DNA of 64,000 bases from JAWKIW01 sp046331175 (GTDB lineage: Bacteria > Actinomycetota > Acidimicrobiia > Acidimicrobiales > Acidimicrobilacustridaceae), in the NCBI GenBank assembly GCA_046331175.1, contig JAXLRI010000011.1, forward strand, positions 62,001-126,000. The letters run 5' to 3'. The position numbers and the translations under genes are program-made. The notes beneath the pieces are model-generated. The model was given only the letters and a program-made list of their open reading frames with translations. It searched no databases and had not been told where the DNA came from. The first letter of the stretch is position 1; every line of letters begins with the position of its first letter. Of this stretch, positions 7,622-18,403 are shown one piece after another.

Positions 7622-9487
7622 ATGATCATCGAGTCGATCTCGTCCCCCGAGGACCTCACGTCCCTCTCCTACGAGCAGCTGGACATCCTCGCCTTCGAGA
7701 TCCGCCAGTTCATCGTCGACTCGGTCACCGAGCACGGTGGCCACCTCGGCTCCAACCTCGGCGTCGTCGAGCTCACCCTGGCCCTGCACCGGGTGTTCGA
7801 CTCGCCGCGCGACATCCTCCTGTGGGACACCGGCCACCAGGCCTACGTCCACAAGATCGTCACCGGCCGACGCGAGGGCTTCGAGCAGCTGCGCCAGGCC
7901 GGCGGCATGTCGGGCTACCCCAGCCGCGACGAGTCCGAGCACGACTGGATCGAGAACTCCCACGCCTCCACCATCCTCAGCTACGCCCACGGGCTGGCCG
8001 TGGCCGAGGCCTCCGAGCAGGGCGAGGGTCGGCGCATCGTCGCCGTGATCGGCGACGGCTCGATGACCGGCGGCATGGCCTTCGAGGGCCTCAACAACCT
8101 CGGCCACAGCGGCAGCGACTGCATCATCATCCTCAACGACAACGGCCGGTCCTACGCCCCCACCGTGTCGAAGCTGGGTGAGACGCTGGCCAAGATCCGC
8201 AACAACCCCACCTACATGCGCCGGCAGGCCCGCATCGAGAAGATGGTGGCCGAGATGCCCATCCTGGGCGACCGCCTCGAGCGCGGCGTCGAGGCGGCCA
8301 AGGCGGCCGTCCGCGAGATGTGGGAGCCGCCCGCCTTCTTCGAGACCCTGGGCGTGCGCTACACCGGCCCGTTCGACGGCCACGACGTGCGGGGCCTCGA
8401 GGAGGCGCTGCGCAACGCCGCCGAGCTGCCCGGCCCCCACGTCGTGCACGTGCTCACCCAGAAGGGGCGAGGCTACGCGCCGGCCGAGAACGACCCGATC
8501 AAGCGGCTCCACGACACCTCCGAGGCCAAGCCCGGCTCGTTCACCGCCGCCTTCACCGAGGCCCTGGTGCGCGAGGCCGCCGACCGGCCCGAGGTCGTGG
8601 CCATCACCGCCGCCATGCCCGACTCCACCGGGCTGCTGCCCTTCAAGGAGGAGCACCCCGACCGCTTCTTCGACGTCGGCATCGCCGAGCAGCACGCGGT
8701 GACGGCGGCCGCCGGCATGGCCATGGGCGGCCTGCGGCCGGTCGTGGCCGTCTACTCCACCTTCATGACCAGAGCCGTCGACCAGGTCATGTACGACGTC
8801 GGCCTCCACGGCCAGCCCGTCGTCTTCTGCCTCGACCGTGCCGGCATCACCGGCGACGACGGCCCGAGCCACCACGGCGTCATGGACATGGTGTGGTTCT
8901 CCAAGGTCCCCAACATGACCATCTTCGCCCCGTCGTCCTACCAGGAGCTCCAGCAGAACCTGCACGACGCCCTCGACCTCACCGACGGGCCGTCCATGAT
9001 CCGCTTCCCGAAGACGATGGCCCGCCACGTCGGCCCCGACGAGGTCGGGTCGGGCGTGCAGGCCCGCCGGCTCCGCGAGGGCGACCACCTCTGCATCCTC
9101 TCGGTCGGCAAGATGCTCGAGCCGGCCGAGGCGGCGGCCGACCTGCTGACCGCCGAGGGCGTGTCGGTCACCCTCTGGGACGCTCGGGTGGTCACGCCCC
9201 CCGATCCGGCCATGCTCGCCGACGCCGCCCGTCACCCGTTCGTGCTGACCATCGAGGACGGCATGCGCGAGGGCGGCGCCGGGGCCCTGTTCGCCGACCA
9301 CCTCGCCGAGCTGAAGGTGGGCCGACCCGAGACGCCCAAGGTCCGCGTGCTCGGCACGCCCCGCAGCTACATCCCCCACGGCAAGCCCGACGCCATCCTC
9401 GCCGAGCTGGGCCTCGACACCCCTGGCATCGTGGCGTCGGCCCTGTCGCTGATCAGCACCACCCACGCCGACCCGGCCGAGGTCTGA
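7622..9487 (+). CDS. dxs: 1-Deoxy-D-xylulose-5-phosphate synthase
   Basis: A 621-residue ThDP enzyme that condenses pyruvate and glyceraldehyde-3-phosphate, the first step of the MEP isoprenoid pathway. The N-terminal ThDP/Mg domain has GHLGSNLGVVE, DTGHQAYVHKIVTGR and GDGSMTGGMAFEGLNN. The transketolase pyrimidine domain has DVGIAEQHAVT and the C-terminal domain has TIEDGMREGG. Length and motif order are those of DXS rather than transketolase. The ATG at 7622 is chosen because homology begins there; an in-frame upstream extension is low-complexity. It ends 52 nt before the convergent NfuA-like gene. No other isoprenoid gene lies in the window. Confidence 0.95.
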   Translation: MIIESISSPEDLTSLSYEQLDILAFEIRQFIVDSVTEHGGHLGSNLGVVELTLALHRVFDSPRDILLWDTGHQAYVHKIVTGRREGFEQLRQAGGMSGYPSRDESEHDWIENSHASTILSYAHGLAVAEASEQGEGRRIVAVIGDGSMTGGMAFEGLNNLGHSGSDCIIILNDNGRSYAPTVSKLGETLAKIRNNPTYMRRQARIEKMVAEMPILGDRLERGVEAAKAAVREMWEPPAFFETLGVRYTGPFDGHDVRGLEEALRNAAELPGPHVVHVLTQKGRGYAPAENDPIKRLHDTSEAKPGSFTAAFTEALVREAADRPEVVAITAAMPDSTGLLPFKEEHPDRFFDVGIAEQHAVTAAAGMAMGGLRPVVAVYSTFMTRAVDQVMYDVGLHGQPVVFCLDRAGITGDDGPSHHGVMDMVWFSKVPNMTIFAPSSYQELQQNLHDALDLTDGPSMIRFPKTMARHVGPDEVGSGVQARRLREGDHLCILSVGKMLEPAEAAADLLTAEGVSVTLWDARVVTPPDPAMLADAARHPFVLTIEDGMREGGAGALFADHLAELKVGRPETPKVRVLGTPRSYIPHGKPDAILAELGLDTPGIVASALSLISTTHADPAEV

Positions 9488-9539
9488 TCGTCCCGATTCG
9501 ACGCCAGGTCGTCGCCGCGGCGACCGACCCGGTGATCGA

Positions 9540-10184
9540 TCAGGCGTAGAACGGGTTGGCGCCGGCCGCGTGGTCGGTGGCGTCGATGACCTCGGTGACC
9601 TCGGGGATGTTGTCGAGGATGGCAGCCTGGATGCCCTCGACGAGGGTGGCCGCGCTCATCGAGCAGCCCTGGCAGCCGCCGCCCATGGTGAGGAACACCT
9701 TGGTGTCCTCGACGCCGACCAGCGTGGCGAAGCCGCCGTGGGCGGCCAGCGACGGGTTGATCGACTGCTCGAGCAGCTGGGCCACCTTGTCGGCGATGTC
9801 GCCGGTGAGCTCGAGGGTGCGGCCCGCCAGCGGGTCGGGGCGGTTGGGGTTGCGGATGACGAGGCCGGTCTGGCCCGGCCGTGAGGGCAGGTCGAGCACG
9901 GCGCCGGACAGGGCGTCGACGTCGTCGCCGGGCACCGCCACCTCGAGGTCGCCGATGTGGTAGCGCACGTCGTCGGCGGGCAGCTCGGGGCGCTCCTCGA
10001 ACGACAGGTCGTAGGCGTACTCGGGGCCGTTGATGCCGGTCACCGAGATGCGCAGCACCAGCGAGGCGGCGTCGTCCTCGGCGTTGCGGATCTCGAGCAC
10101 CCGGACGAGGGCGTCGTCGGTGACGGTGACGACGGGCTGGGTCTCGACGGCCTCGGCGGCCTCGGCATCGGTGTCGACGGGCAT
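9540..10184 (-). CDS. nfuA: NfuA-like Fe-S cluster scaffold/carrier
   Basis: A 215-residue protein. It has an N-terminal HesB/IscA-like fold without the usual cysteines (residues about 15-110) and a C-terminal NifU domain carrying the CxxC motif GGGCQGCSMS near residue 180. This is the NfuA architecture, which carries a 4Fe-4S cluster at a dimer interface to target apoproteins. It lies beside dxs in convergent orientation. The two Fe-S enzymes of the MEP pathway, IspG and IspH, would be potential clients, but that link is inference. I chose ATG 10184, with AGGAC upstream, over ATG 10220. A TAGGCT -10-like hexamer lies at 10239-10244. Confidence 0.82.
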   Translation of the reverse strand: MPVDTDAEAAEAVETQPVVTVTDDALVRVLEIRNAEDDAASLVLRISVTGINGPEYAYDLSFEERPELPADDVRYHIGDLEVAVPGDDVDALSGAVLDLPSRPGQTGLVIRNPNRPDPLAGRTLELTGDIADKVAQLLEQSINPSLAAHGGFATLVGVEDTKVFLTMGGGCQGCSMSAATLVEGIQAAILDNIPEVTEVIDATDHAAGANPFYA

Positions 10185-10293
10185 GGTGGTGGACGTCCTG
10201 GGCCGGTGACGGGAAAACACGGCGGCTGCCGTGGAATCAGCCTAACGGCGCCCGGCCCCGACGGCGACGCCGAACGTCTCCGTGCGAGGCTCC

Positions 10294-10336
10294 TGCGAAC
10301 CTGAGGCCTGGTGCCTCGGAATCGCGGGAAGCTCGG
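10294..10336. repeat. Hairpin element family 1, degraded copy
   Basis: An inner stem GAGGC-ctggt-GCCTC is followed by the right arm GAATCGCGGGAAGC, identical to the arm of the copy at 11225. The left arm is mostly lost. It lies about 50 nt past the SDR stop codon. Confidence 0.6.
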
Positions 10337-10385
10337 GAGGTGGGAGGGGCGGCGCCCGTGGGAGGGGCCGGGGCGGCGACCCGGC

Positions 10386-11159
10386 TCAGCGGCTGAACGA
10401 GGCCAGGCCGTCGACGTTGACCTTCTGGCCGGTCACGTAGGTGTTGGCGTCGCCCACCAGCCAGCGCACGACGTTGGCGACGTCGTCGGGGGTGCAGACG
10501 TGACCGAAGGGCATGGCCGGGTCGAGGGTGCGCAGGTCGTCGATGCCAGCGACGGCCTGCATCAGCCGCTGGCCCATCTGGGTGTCGACCAGGCCGGGGG
10601 CCACGATGTTGACCCGCATCCCGTGCCGCAGCTCCTCCTTGGCCAGGGTGAGGCCGAGCGCCTCGAGCGCGGCCTTGGCCATGGTGTAGGGCGCCCCGTT
10701 GGCGGCGTGGGTGAGGGTGGCGACCGACGAGATGAGGATCACGTCGCTGCGGTCGTGCTGGCGCAGGTGGGGCACGGCGGCGCGGCACAGGGCATGCGCC
10801 CCGAGGGCGTGCACCCGCAGGACGCGCTCGAGCTCGGCCGGGTCGGTGTCGGCGACGCTGTGGCCCCGGCTGGCGATCCCGCCGTTGGCGACCACCACGT
10901 CGAGCCGACCGAAGTCGGCGGCGGCCGACGCCACCAGCTGCTCGACGGCCGCGGTGTCGGCGAGGTCGGCCGGGTAGGCGCTGGCGGCCCGCCCCTTGCC
11001 GGCGATGGCAGCCACCACCTCGGCGGCGGCGGCGGCGTCGCGCCGGTAGCCGATGGCGACGTCGAACCCGTCGTCGGCCAGGCCGAGCGAGATGGCCCGA
11101 CCGATCCCCCGTCCCCCGCCGGTCACCAGCGCGACCCGTCCCGTGCTGCTCGAGCTCAT
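10386..11159 (-). CDS. Short-chain dehydrogenase/reductase (SDR)
   Basis: A 257-residue classical SDR using NAD(P)H. The Rossmann glycine motif is TGGGRGIG near residue 14. The structural motif NAG is replaced by ANGG (VVVANGGIASRG). The catalytic Ser is in LISSVAT and the catalytic pair is YTMAK. The C-terminal VTGQKVNVDGL resembles FabG-type SDRs. The ATG at 11159 is preceded by GAGGAG. The gene stands alone, with hairpin elements on both sides. FabG-like 3-oxoacyl reductase or a catabolic alcohol dehydrogenase are both possible, and the substrate is not determined. Confidence 0.88.
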   Translation of the reverse strand: MSSSSTGRVALVTGGGRGIGRAISLGLADDGFDVAIGYRRDAAAAAEVVAAIAGKGRAASAYPADLADTAAVEQLVASAAADFGRLDVVVANGGIASRGHSVADTDPAELERVLRVHALGAHALCRAAVPHLRQHDRSDVILISSVATLTHAANGAPYTMAKAALEALGLTLAKEELRHGMRVNIVAPGLVDTQMGQRLMQAVAGIDDLRTLDPAMPFGHVCTPDDVANVVRWLVGDANTYVTGQKVNVDGLASFSR

Positions 11160-11224
11160 CGCGCTCCTCCTCGACGCAGCGCCCTCCGGCGCCCCCGGCG
11201 ATCCTGTCACGACCCAGCCGTCCC

Positions 11225-11278
11225 CGAACGTTCCGCGATTCCAGGGCTTGGTGGCCGGGAATCGCGGGAAGCTCGGAA
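11225..11278. repeat. Hairpin element family 1, imperfect copy
   Basis: The arms around a GGGCTTGGTGGCC centre share the element TTCCGCGATTCC / GGAATCGCGGGAA. It lies about 85 nt downstream of the mannosyltransferase stop on the minus strand and may act as a terminator. Confidence 0.6.
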
Positions 11279-11362
11279 CGGGGCGGCCGGGGCGGCCCGG
11301 GCGGCGGGCGGCGGGCGGCGGGCGGCGGCGCGGGCGGGTGGGTGGAGCCGCGACGACGCGGG

Positions 11363-12802
11363 CTACGAGAGGTAGTAGCCGCGGGCGAAGTACGAGGCCA
11401 TCGCCAACAGGCCCGCGCCGCTGGCGGCCAGCACCGCGGCGATCAGCCAGGGGCGGCGGCGGGCCAGCGCCTCGCCGACCACGGCGAGGCACGGGAAGGC
11501 CGGCAGCAGGTAGCGGCCGAGGCCGACGAAGTCCTTGCTGCCGAGCAGGGGGATGGCCACGGCGGCGAGCACGAAGGCGGCGTAGCCCCAGCCGAACCGC
11601 TTGGCCACCTTCGGCACCAGCACCAGGGCGACCACGGTGAGGGTGCACTGCACGACGATCATCAGGCCAGCGTCGCTGAACGGGTCCTCGTGCAGCTTCT
11701 GCCAGGCCGGCAGCTTGAGCCACGTGCTCCACCCGGCGGGCTGGTCCCAGCCCTTCACGCCCTGGATCTCCGAGAACAGCAGCGGGTGGCCGAACCGCAC
11801 GCCGAGGTAGGTCATGTACGCCAACAGGCCGCCGAAGGCGAGCACCAGCGGCGCGTCCTGGCGGCGGAAGCCCCGGGGGTCGAACCGCAGCCACAGGGCG
11901 TGCAGCGGTCGGGGGCGACGACGGGTGCGACCAGCGGCGCGATCGGCGGGCACCGCCGGGCCGGCCATCGACCGGTGCGCCGGCGCGCCACCGTCGCCTG
12001 CGCCGCCGGGGGCATCGCTCGTGGTCGACGAGGACCCGGAGAGGGCGGCGGCCGGCTCGGCGGCGGCCACCGTGGCACCGACCGCGGTGGCCACGACCTG
12101 GCGGCCGACGTTGCGCTTCTCGAGGGCGACCAGCACGAGGCCGATGGCCACGGCCACACCCGTCGGGCGCGACGCCGAGGCGACGAAGCCGAGCAGGCCG
12201 GCGGTCCACATGCGGTCGCGGTCGACGGCGACGAAGGCCCCGATGGCCGCGGCGAGGAACAGCGCGTCGGCGTAGACGGCGCCGAACAGGTACCAGGAGA
12301 AGGGGTACAGCAGGACCAGGGCCACGGTGACCCCGGCGGCCCGCACCGACATGCGGGCGGTGAGCCACGCCCACAGCCCGCGGGCGGCGAGCAGGCCGCA
12401 CACGAAGGTGGTGATCGAGCCGGCGACGAAGACGTTGCCCACGGCCAGGGCCACGAAGCGGACCAGCAGCGGGTAGCCGGGGAAGAAGGCCACCGACGAC
12501 TGGACGCCTGGGTAGTAGACGTAGCCGTCCTCGGCGATCGAGCGGTACCAGAAGGCGTCCCAGCGGGCCCAGCCCTCGAACACGCGCCCGCCGCCGCCCG
12601 GGACGGCGATGGGGTAGTTCAGCGGGTGCCGGGGCAGGGCGGCGGCCGACACCGCCACGACCACCCACACGGCCACGGCGACGCCCAGGAAGATCGCCAC
12701 CGGCACCCACGGGCGGGGGGTGGCCTCGGGCTCGTCGTCGAGCCCGTCGGCGCCGGCCGCGGGAGCGCGGGTGGCGACGGCGGCCGACCGAGCGGCGGTC
12801 AC
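11363..12802 (-). CDS. PIG-V-like mannosyltransferase family membrane protein
   Basis: A 479-residue polytopic membrane protein resembling bacterial PIG-V/GT-C mannosyltransferases, which use polyprenyl-phosphate sugars on the outer face of the membrane. The signature WARWDAFWYRSIAEDGY, followed by SVAFFPGYPLLVR, is the characteristic first-loop acidic motif with its following helix. About ten hydrophobic segments follow. A soluble insert of about 100 residues (roughly residues 250-310) is rich in Ala/Ser/Gly and Arg and interrupts the membrane domain. The GTG start at 12802 has GAGG about 10 nt upstream. Its acceptor, whether lipoglycan or protein, is unknown. Confidence 0.72.
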   Translation of the reverse strand: MTAARSAAVATRAPAAGADGLDDEPEATPRPWVPVAIFLGVAVAVWVVVAVSAAALPRHPLNYPIAVPGGGGRVFEGWARWDAFWYRSIAEDGYVYYPGVQSSVAFFPGYPLLVRFVALAVGNVFVAGSITTFVCGLLAARGLWAWLTARMSVRAAGVTVALVLLYPFSWYLFGAVYADALFLAAAIGAFVAVDRDRMWTAGLLGFVASASRPTGVAVAIGLVLVALEKRNVGRQVVATAVGATVAAAEPAAALSGSSSTTSDAPGGAGDGGAPAHRSMAGPAVPADRAAGRTRRRPRPLHALWLRFDPRGFRRQDAPLVLAFGGLLAYMTYLGVRFGHPLLFSEIQGVKGWDQPAGWSTWLKLPAWQKLHEDPFSDAGLMIVVQCTLTVVALVLVPKVAKRFGWGYAAFVLAAVAIPLLGSKDFVGLGRYLLPAFPCLAVVGEALARRRPWLIAAVLAASGAGLLAMASYFARGYYLS

Positions 12803-13145
12803 GGCCGGGCCTCGGTGGTGGGCTCTGGCGCACCCGCGATCGTCGTCCCCGCCCTCCGGGTCGGCGACGGACCGCGATGGTGACGGCCTCGGTCCTGTGC
12901 GCTCACGCAGTCCACCTCGACGGCTCCGGCGGCCCGCAGGCGCGGGTCGATCGGCGTTCCCCAGCCGTGCTCGTCTGCGACATCGATCCGCCGCCGGACG
13001 ACGCCCGCAACCTAGCCGGGGCGCCCGAGCCGGGCAACGGGTCGCGCCGGCGCTGGCCGAGGGCCGGGAACCGAGGTCGACGCTCCACCACCGTCCGGTC
13101 TGGTGTCACCACGCTGCGTGGAACGAACCCGGACCTCGGCCGGCG
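12803..13145. other. Intergenic region, 343 nt, no gene seen
   Basis: This gap lies between two minus-strand genes. Apart from the hairpin next to the ABC-F stop codon and a TAGGTT hexamer on the minus strand near 13010, I see no supported coding or RNA feature. Confidence 0.6.
13093..13134 (-). terminator. Hairpin after the Uup-like ABC-F gene
   Basis: The outer stem GTCCGG/CCGGAC encloses an inner stem CCACG/CGTGG. It begins 12 nt beyond the ABC-F stop codon at 13146 and has no U-tract. Confidence 0.4.
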
Positions 13146-15149
<2,004 letters not shown>

Positions 15150-15199
15150 GGCCCCGCAGGGTACCGGGGGGCGATTGCTGCCCCGACGAGGTGCCCCGG

Positions 15200-15205
15200 T
15201 AGGGT
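15200..15205 (+). promoter_or_regulatory. -10 element of a leaderless gene
   Basis: TAGGGT lies 8 nt before GTG 15214 and supports that start as leaderless. Confidence 0.5.
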
Positions 15206-15213
15206 TGCCCGCC

Positions 15214-16779
15214 GTGATCGACGTCGAGGCGCCGGCCCACGACGAGGCGCTGACCGCCTTGCGGCGGGCCCGCCGCCGCAACATCCGAGCCAACATCCAC
15301 TGGATCGACGGGCTCTACCGCGTCTACGTGATCGGGCTCGGTGCGGTGGTCTTCGTGCTGGTCGCCTCGGGCTGGTTCCCGAACACCAAGCTCGACGAGG
15401 CGGGGGCCGCCCAGCTGGCCAGCAAGGGGCCCGGGTGGTTGGGCCTCGGCTTCGCCCTGGCCTTCGCCTTCGGCCTGCGCTCCGGAGCCCGGGGCGGCCC
15501 GCTCACGGTCGAGCCGGCCACGGTGCAGCACGAGCTGCTCGCCCCCATCGATCGGGGCGCCGCGCTCCGGGGCCCGGCGTTCAAGCAGCTGCGGTTCCTC
15601 GCCTTCTGCGGCGCGGTCGTCGGCGGCGTCGTCGGCATCCTCGCCTCGCACCAGGTGCCCGCCAACCCGGCGCTCACCACCATCTGCTCGGCCGCCGCCT
15701 TCGCCATCGCCGCCGCCGGCGCCTCCGCCACCGCCATGGTGATGTCGGGCCGCCGCATCGGCATCTGGGTGGCCAACGGGCTGGCCCTCGTGCTGCTGGC
15801 CTGGTCGGCGGCCGATGCCTCGTTCGGCACCCAGACCTCACCGCTCACCTGGCTCGGGTCGCTCGCCTTCTGGGAGCTGGCCTTCACGCCGCTGGCCATC
15901 GTGTCGGTGGCGCTCGTGGGCGTGATCGCCGTCGTCGGCCTGCGCGGCCTCGGCGGCACGTCCATCGAGGAGGCCCGCCGCCGCGCCGGCCTGGTGTCGC
16001 AGCTCCGGTTCGCCGTCACGCTGCAGGACGTGCGCACGGTCGTGCTGCTGCGGCGCCAGCTCGCCCAGGAGAAGCCCCGCACCGATCCGTGGGTGCGCCT
16101 GCGCTACGGCAAGGGCCGGCTGCCGGCCTCGTGGCGACGCGACTGGCAGGGCTACTTCCGCTACCCGCTGGTGCGCATCATCCGGATGCTGGCGCTGGCC
16201 GTCATCGCCGGCCTCGGGCTGGGCTTCACCTGGCGGGGCGCGTACGCCGCGTTCATCGTGTCGGCGCTGGCGCTGTACTTCGCCGCCTACGACGCCGTGG
16301 AGCCCATCGCCCAGGAGGTCGACCACCCCACCCGGTGGAACGCCGTGCCCAACGACCCGGGCCGCTTCCTCATCGAGCACCTGCCGGCTGCCCTGATCGT
16401 GATGATCCTGCTGTGCATCGTCAGCGGCCTGGTGACCATGACGATGGCGCCGCCGTCGGTGGTGCTGCACCTGGGCGCTTCGCTGCTCGTCCCGGTGGCC
16501 GGCGCCGCCACCGTGGCCGCCGCCGTGAGCACCAGCCTCGGCGCGCCCGACACCGCCAAGCTCATCGGCTTCGGCGCCGACATGATGGGCTTCGTGCTGG
16601 CCGCCCGCCTGGTGCTGCCGCCGGCCATGGTGATCATCGCCTTCCTACCGATGCTGGCCGCCGGCACCGACCCCGACGCCCTCGACACCCGGCGGGTCTC
16701 GAACACGACGCTGTGGTCGCTGCTGGCCATCGGCATCGGGTTCCTCTACCTGCGCTACCGCAAGCCCAACCGGGTCTGA
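15214..16779 (+). CDS. Large ABC-exporter-type membrane protein
   Basis: A 521-residue protein with roughly ten to twelve membrane segments, not matching a family I can name. The N-terminal region (RRARRRNIRANIHWIDGLYRVY) and cytoplasmic loop (QDVRTVVLLRRQLAQEKPR, residues about 270-300) are basic and probably face the cytoplasm. The next gene, 95 nt downstream, encodes an ABC ATPase with no membrane domain, so this is most likely its permease, forming an ABC-2-like exporter. The leaderless promoter TAGGGT 8 nt upstream decides the GTG start. The cargo is unknown. ABC permeases of this size with scattered helices often export peptides, lipids or antibiotics. Confidence 0.6.
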   Translation: MIDVEAPAHDEALTALRRARRRNIRANIHWIDGLYRVYVIGLGAVVFVLVASGWFPNTKLDEAGAAQLASKGPGWLGLGFALAFAFGLRSGARGGPLTVEPATVQHELLAPIDRGAALRGPAFKQLRFLAFCGAVVGGVVGILASHQVPANPALTTICSAAAFAIAAAGASATAMVMSGRRIGIWVANGLALVLLAWSAADASFGTQTSPLTWLGSLAFWELAFTPLAIVSVALVGVIAVVGLRGLGGTSIEEARRRAGLVSQLRFAVTLQDVRTVVLLRRQLAQEKPRTDPWVRLRYGKGRLPASWRRDWQGYFRYPLVRIIRMLALAVIAGLGLGFTWRGAYAAFIVSALALYFAAYDAVEPIAQEVDHPTRWNAVPNDPGRFLIEHLPAALIVMILLCIVSGLVTMTMAPPSVVLHLGASLLVPVAGAATVAAAVSTSLGAPDTAKLIGFGADMMGFVLAARLVLPPAMVIIAFLPMLAAGTDPDALDTRRVSNTTLWSLLAIGIGFLYLRYRKPNRV

Positions 16780-16874
16780 CCCCACGCCGCCCCTGCACCG
16801 CCCCGGAGCCACCGTGCCCCTGCCCCCCGCCACCGCCCCCCACCCCATCGCCGACCACCGACCGGAGCCCCGCC

Positions 16875-17621
16875 ATGGCTGACGGCATCTTCGCCCAGGC
16901 CGCCAAGCAGGCCACCCCCACGCCCGTCCCGCAGGCGGCCAAGGACGGCGCCGTGCTGGTCGCCGACGACCTCACCAAGGACTACGGCGACGGCCTCGGG
17001 CTGCACCACCTCGAGCTGGTCGTGCAGGGCGGCGAGTGCGTGATGCTGGTGGGCCCCAACGGCGCCGGGAAGTCCACCTTCCTCGGCCTGGTCGCCGGCC
17101 TCATCGAGCCCAGCGACGGCTCGGCCTGGATCGCCGGCCACGAGGCGGGCACGCTGCCGGCCCGCTCGGCCATGTCGTTCCTGCCCGACCAGCCGGTGCT
17201 CTACGACGACCTGTCCGTGCACGAGCACATCGAGTACATCGCCCGCCTCCACGGCACCGCCGACTGGGAGGAGTACGGCGAGGACCTGCTCGACATGTTC
17301 AACCTGGTCGACCGGGCCGACGACCTGCCGTCACGCTTCAGCCGAGGCCTGCGCCAGAAGACCGCCCTCATCTGCGGCCTGATCCGGCCGTTCTCCGTGC
17401 TGCTGATCGACGAGCCCTTCGCCGGCCTCGACCGACCCGGCCAGGAGACGCTGGTCGAGGTGCTCGGCGACGTGGTCGAGCAGGGCGCCACCGTCATCTG
17501 CTCGACCCACCAGCTCGACCTGCTCGAGGTCGCCACCCGCTGCGTGGGCCTGCGCGACGGCGAGATCAGCTACGACGGCAAGCCCACCGCCGAGAAGATC
17601 AACGACCTCGTCTCGGGCTGA
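16875..17621 (+). CDS. ABC transporter ATP-binding protein
   Basis: A 248-residue ATPase subunit. Walker A is GPNGAGKST, Walker B VLLIDEPFAGLD and the switch His is in STHQLD. The signature motif is degenerate, FSRGLRQKTAL rather than LSGGQ, a form often seen in ABC-2/BcrA-type exporters. A 25-residue Ala/Pro-rich N-terminal tail precedes the domain. The ATG at 16875 lies 95 nt after the membrane gene and the two should work as one exporter. Regulation is presumably shared with the leaderless promoter at 15200. Confidence 0.88.
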   Translation: MADGIFAQAAKQATPTPVPQAAKDGAVLVADDLTKDYGDGLGLHHLELVVQGGECVMLVGPNGAGKSTFLGLVAGLIEPSDGSAWIAGHEAGTLPARSAMSFLPDQPVLYDDLSVHEHIEYIARLHGTADWEEYGEDLLDMFNLVDRADDLPSRFSRGLRQKTALICGLIRPFSVLLIDEPFAGLDRPGQETLVEVLGDVVEQGATVICSTHQLDLLEVATRCVGLRDGEISYDGKPTAEKINDLVSG

Positions 17622-17680
17622 CGCGTCTCCCCGGGTCTGTCCGTCAGCGGCTGCGGGCGATCGCTCACTCGCCGGGCGAG

Positions 17681-18292
17681 CTACTCGTCCATGCGGCCGT
17701 AGGTGGGGATCCCGGTGGGCTCGTAGGTGAGGTGGGCGGTGCCGGTGGCGTCGATCGCCGAGTCGACGAGCCGCAGCGACGTGGGCACGGCTCCGTCGCC
17801 GAACACGCGCTTCCCCGTGCCGAGCACCAGCGGGTACACCCACAGGTCGAGCTGGTCGACGAGGCGGAGGCGCAGCAACGACTGCAGCAGGCCGAGGCTG
17901 CCGATGACGTGGACCTCGGCGTGGCGATCCTTGACCGAGCCGACTTCGTCAGCCAGGTCGCCGGCGAGCAACGTCGAACCCGCCCAGGAGAGGTCGCCAG
18001 TCGAGGTGCGACTGGCCACGTACTTGGGGACGCCGTTGAGCAGGCCGGTGAAGGGGATCTCGGCGGGGGCGGTGGGCCAGTAGCCGGCGAAGATCTCGTA
18101 GGTCGTGCGGCCGAGCAGCAGCGCGTCCATGGTCCTCGCCTGCTCGAACATCACCTCGCCCGACGCCGGGTCGGCCACCGGCGCCTGCCAGCCACCGTGG
18201 GCGAAATCGCCGTCGACGTCCTCGTCGGGCCCGCCGGGGGCCTGCGCCACCCCGTCGAGGGTCATGAACTCGGTCACGATCAGCCGTCCCAT
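17681..18292 (-). CDS. RibD C-terminal/DHFR-like reductase family protein
   Basis: A 203-residue protein of the RibD_C/dihydrofolate-reductase-like superfamily, common in actinobacteria. It starts with the typical LIVTEFMTLDGVAQAPGG and has LLLGRTTYEIFAGYWP, a Thr/Arg nucleotide-binding stretch, and VIGSLGLLQSLL followed by LVDQLDLWVYPLVLGTGKRVF. These proteins bind NADPH, and most have no proven physiological substrate. The ATG at 18292 has AAGG upstream. It is convergent with the ABC ATPase gene and divergent from the DUF3097 gene. True folate or riboflavin function is unlikely without the usual neighbours. Confidence 0.85.
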   Translation of the reverse strand: MGRLIVTEFMTLDGVAQAPGGPDEDVDGDFAHGGWQAPVADPASGEVMFEQARTMDALLLGRTTYEIFAGYWPTAPAEIPFTGLLNGVPKYVASRTSTGDLSWAGSTLLAGDLADEVGSVKDRHAEVHVIGSLGLLQSLLRLRLVDQLDLWVYPLVLGTGKRVFGDGAVPTSLRLVDSAIDATGTAHLTYEPTGIPTYGRMDE

Positions 18293-18388
18293 GGCGAACC
18301 TTCTACCCGCTCGGCGGGCCGGTAGGCGCCCGGACCGCGTCGGCCGTCCCGACCGCGACCGGTCCGCGGTCGAGGGGAACGGCGTCGC

Positions 18389-18394
18389 TACCCT
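18389..18394 (+). promoter_or_regulatory. -10 element of a leaderless gene
   Basis: TACCCT lies 9 nt before ATG 18404 and points to a leaderless transcript. Confidence 0.5.
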
Positions 18395-18403
18395 CGATCG
18401 GCC

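Noticed and set aside
9511..9524. Terminator GTCGCCGCGGCGAC between dxs and nfuA
   Set aside because: The palindrome has no loop and its flanks do not pair, so it is common chance sequence in this GC range.
10386..12833. A long fused protein joining the SDR and an upstream segment
   Set aside because: The upstream part is antisense-like Arg/Pro-rich sequence over the mannosyltransferase gene. Homology starts at ATG 11159 with a clear ribosome-binding site.
12803..13145. A tRNA or small RNA gene in the gap before the ABC-F gene
   Set aside because: No cloverleaf, TPsiC arm or acceptor-stem pairing could be found; only a terminator-like hairpin is visible.
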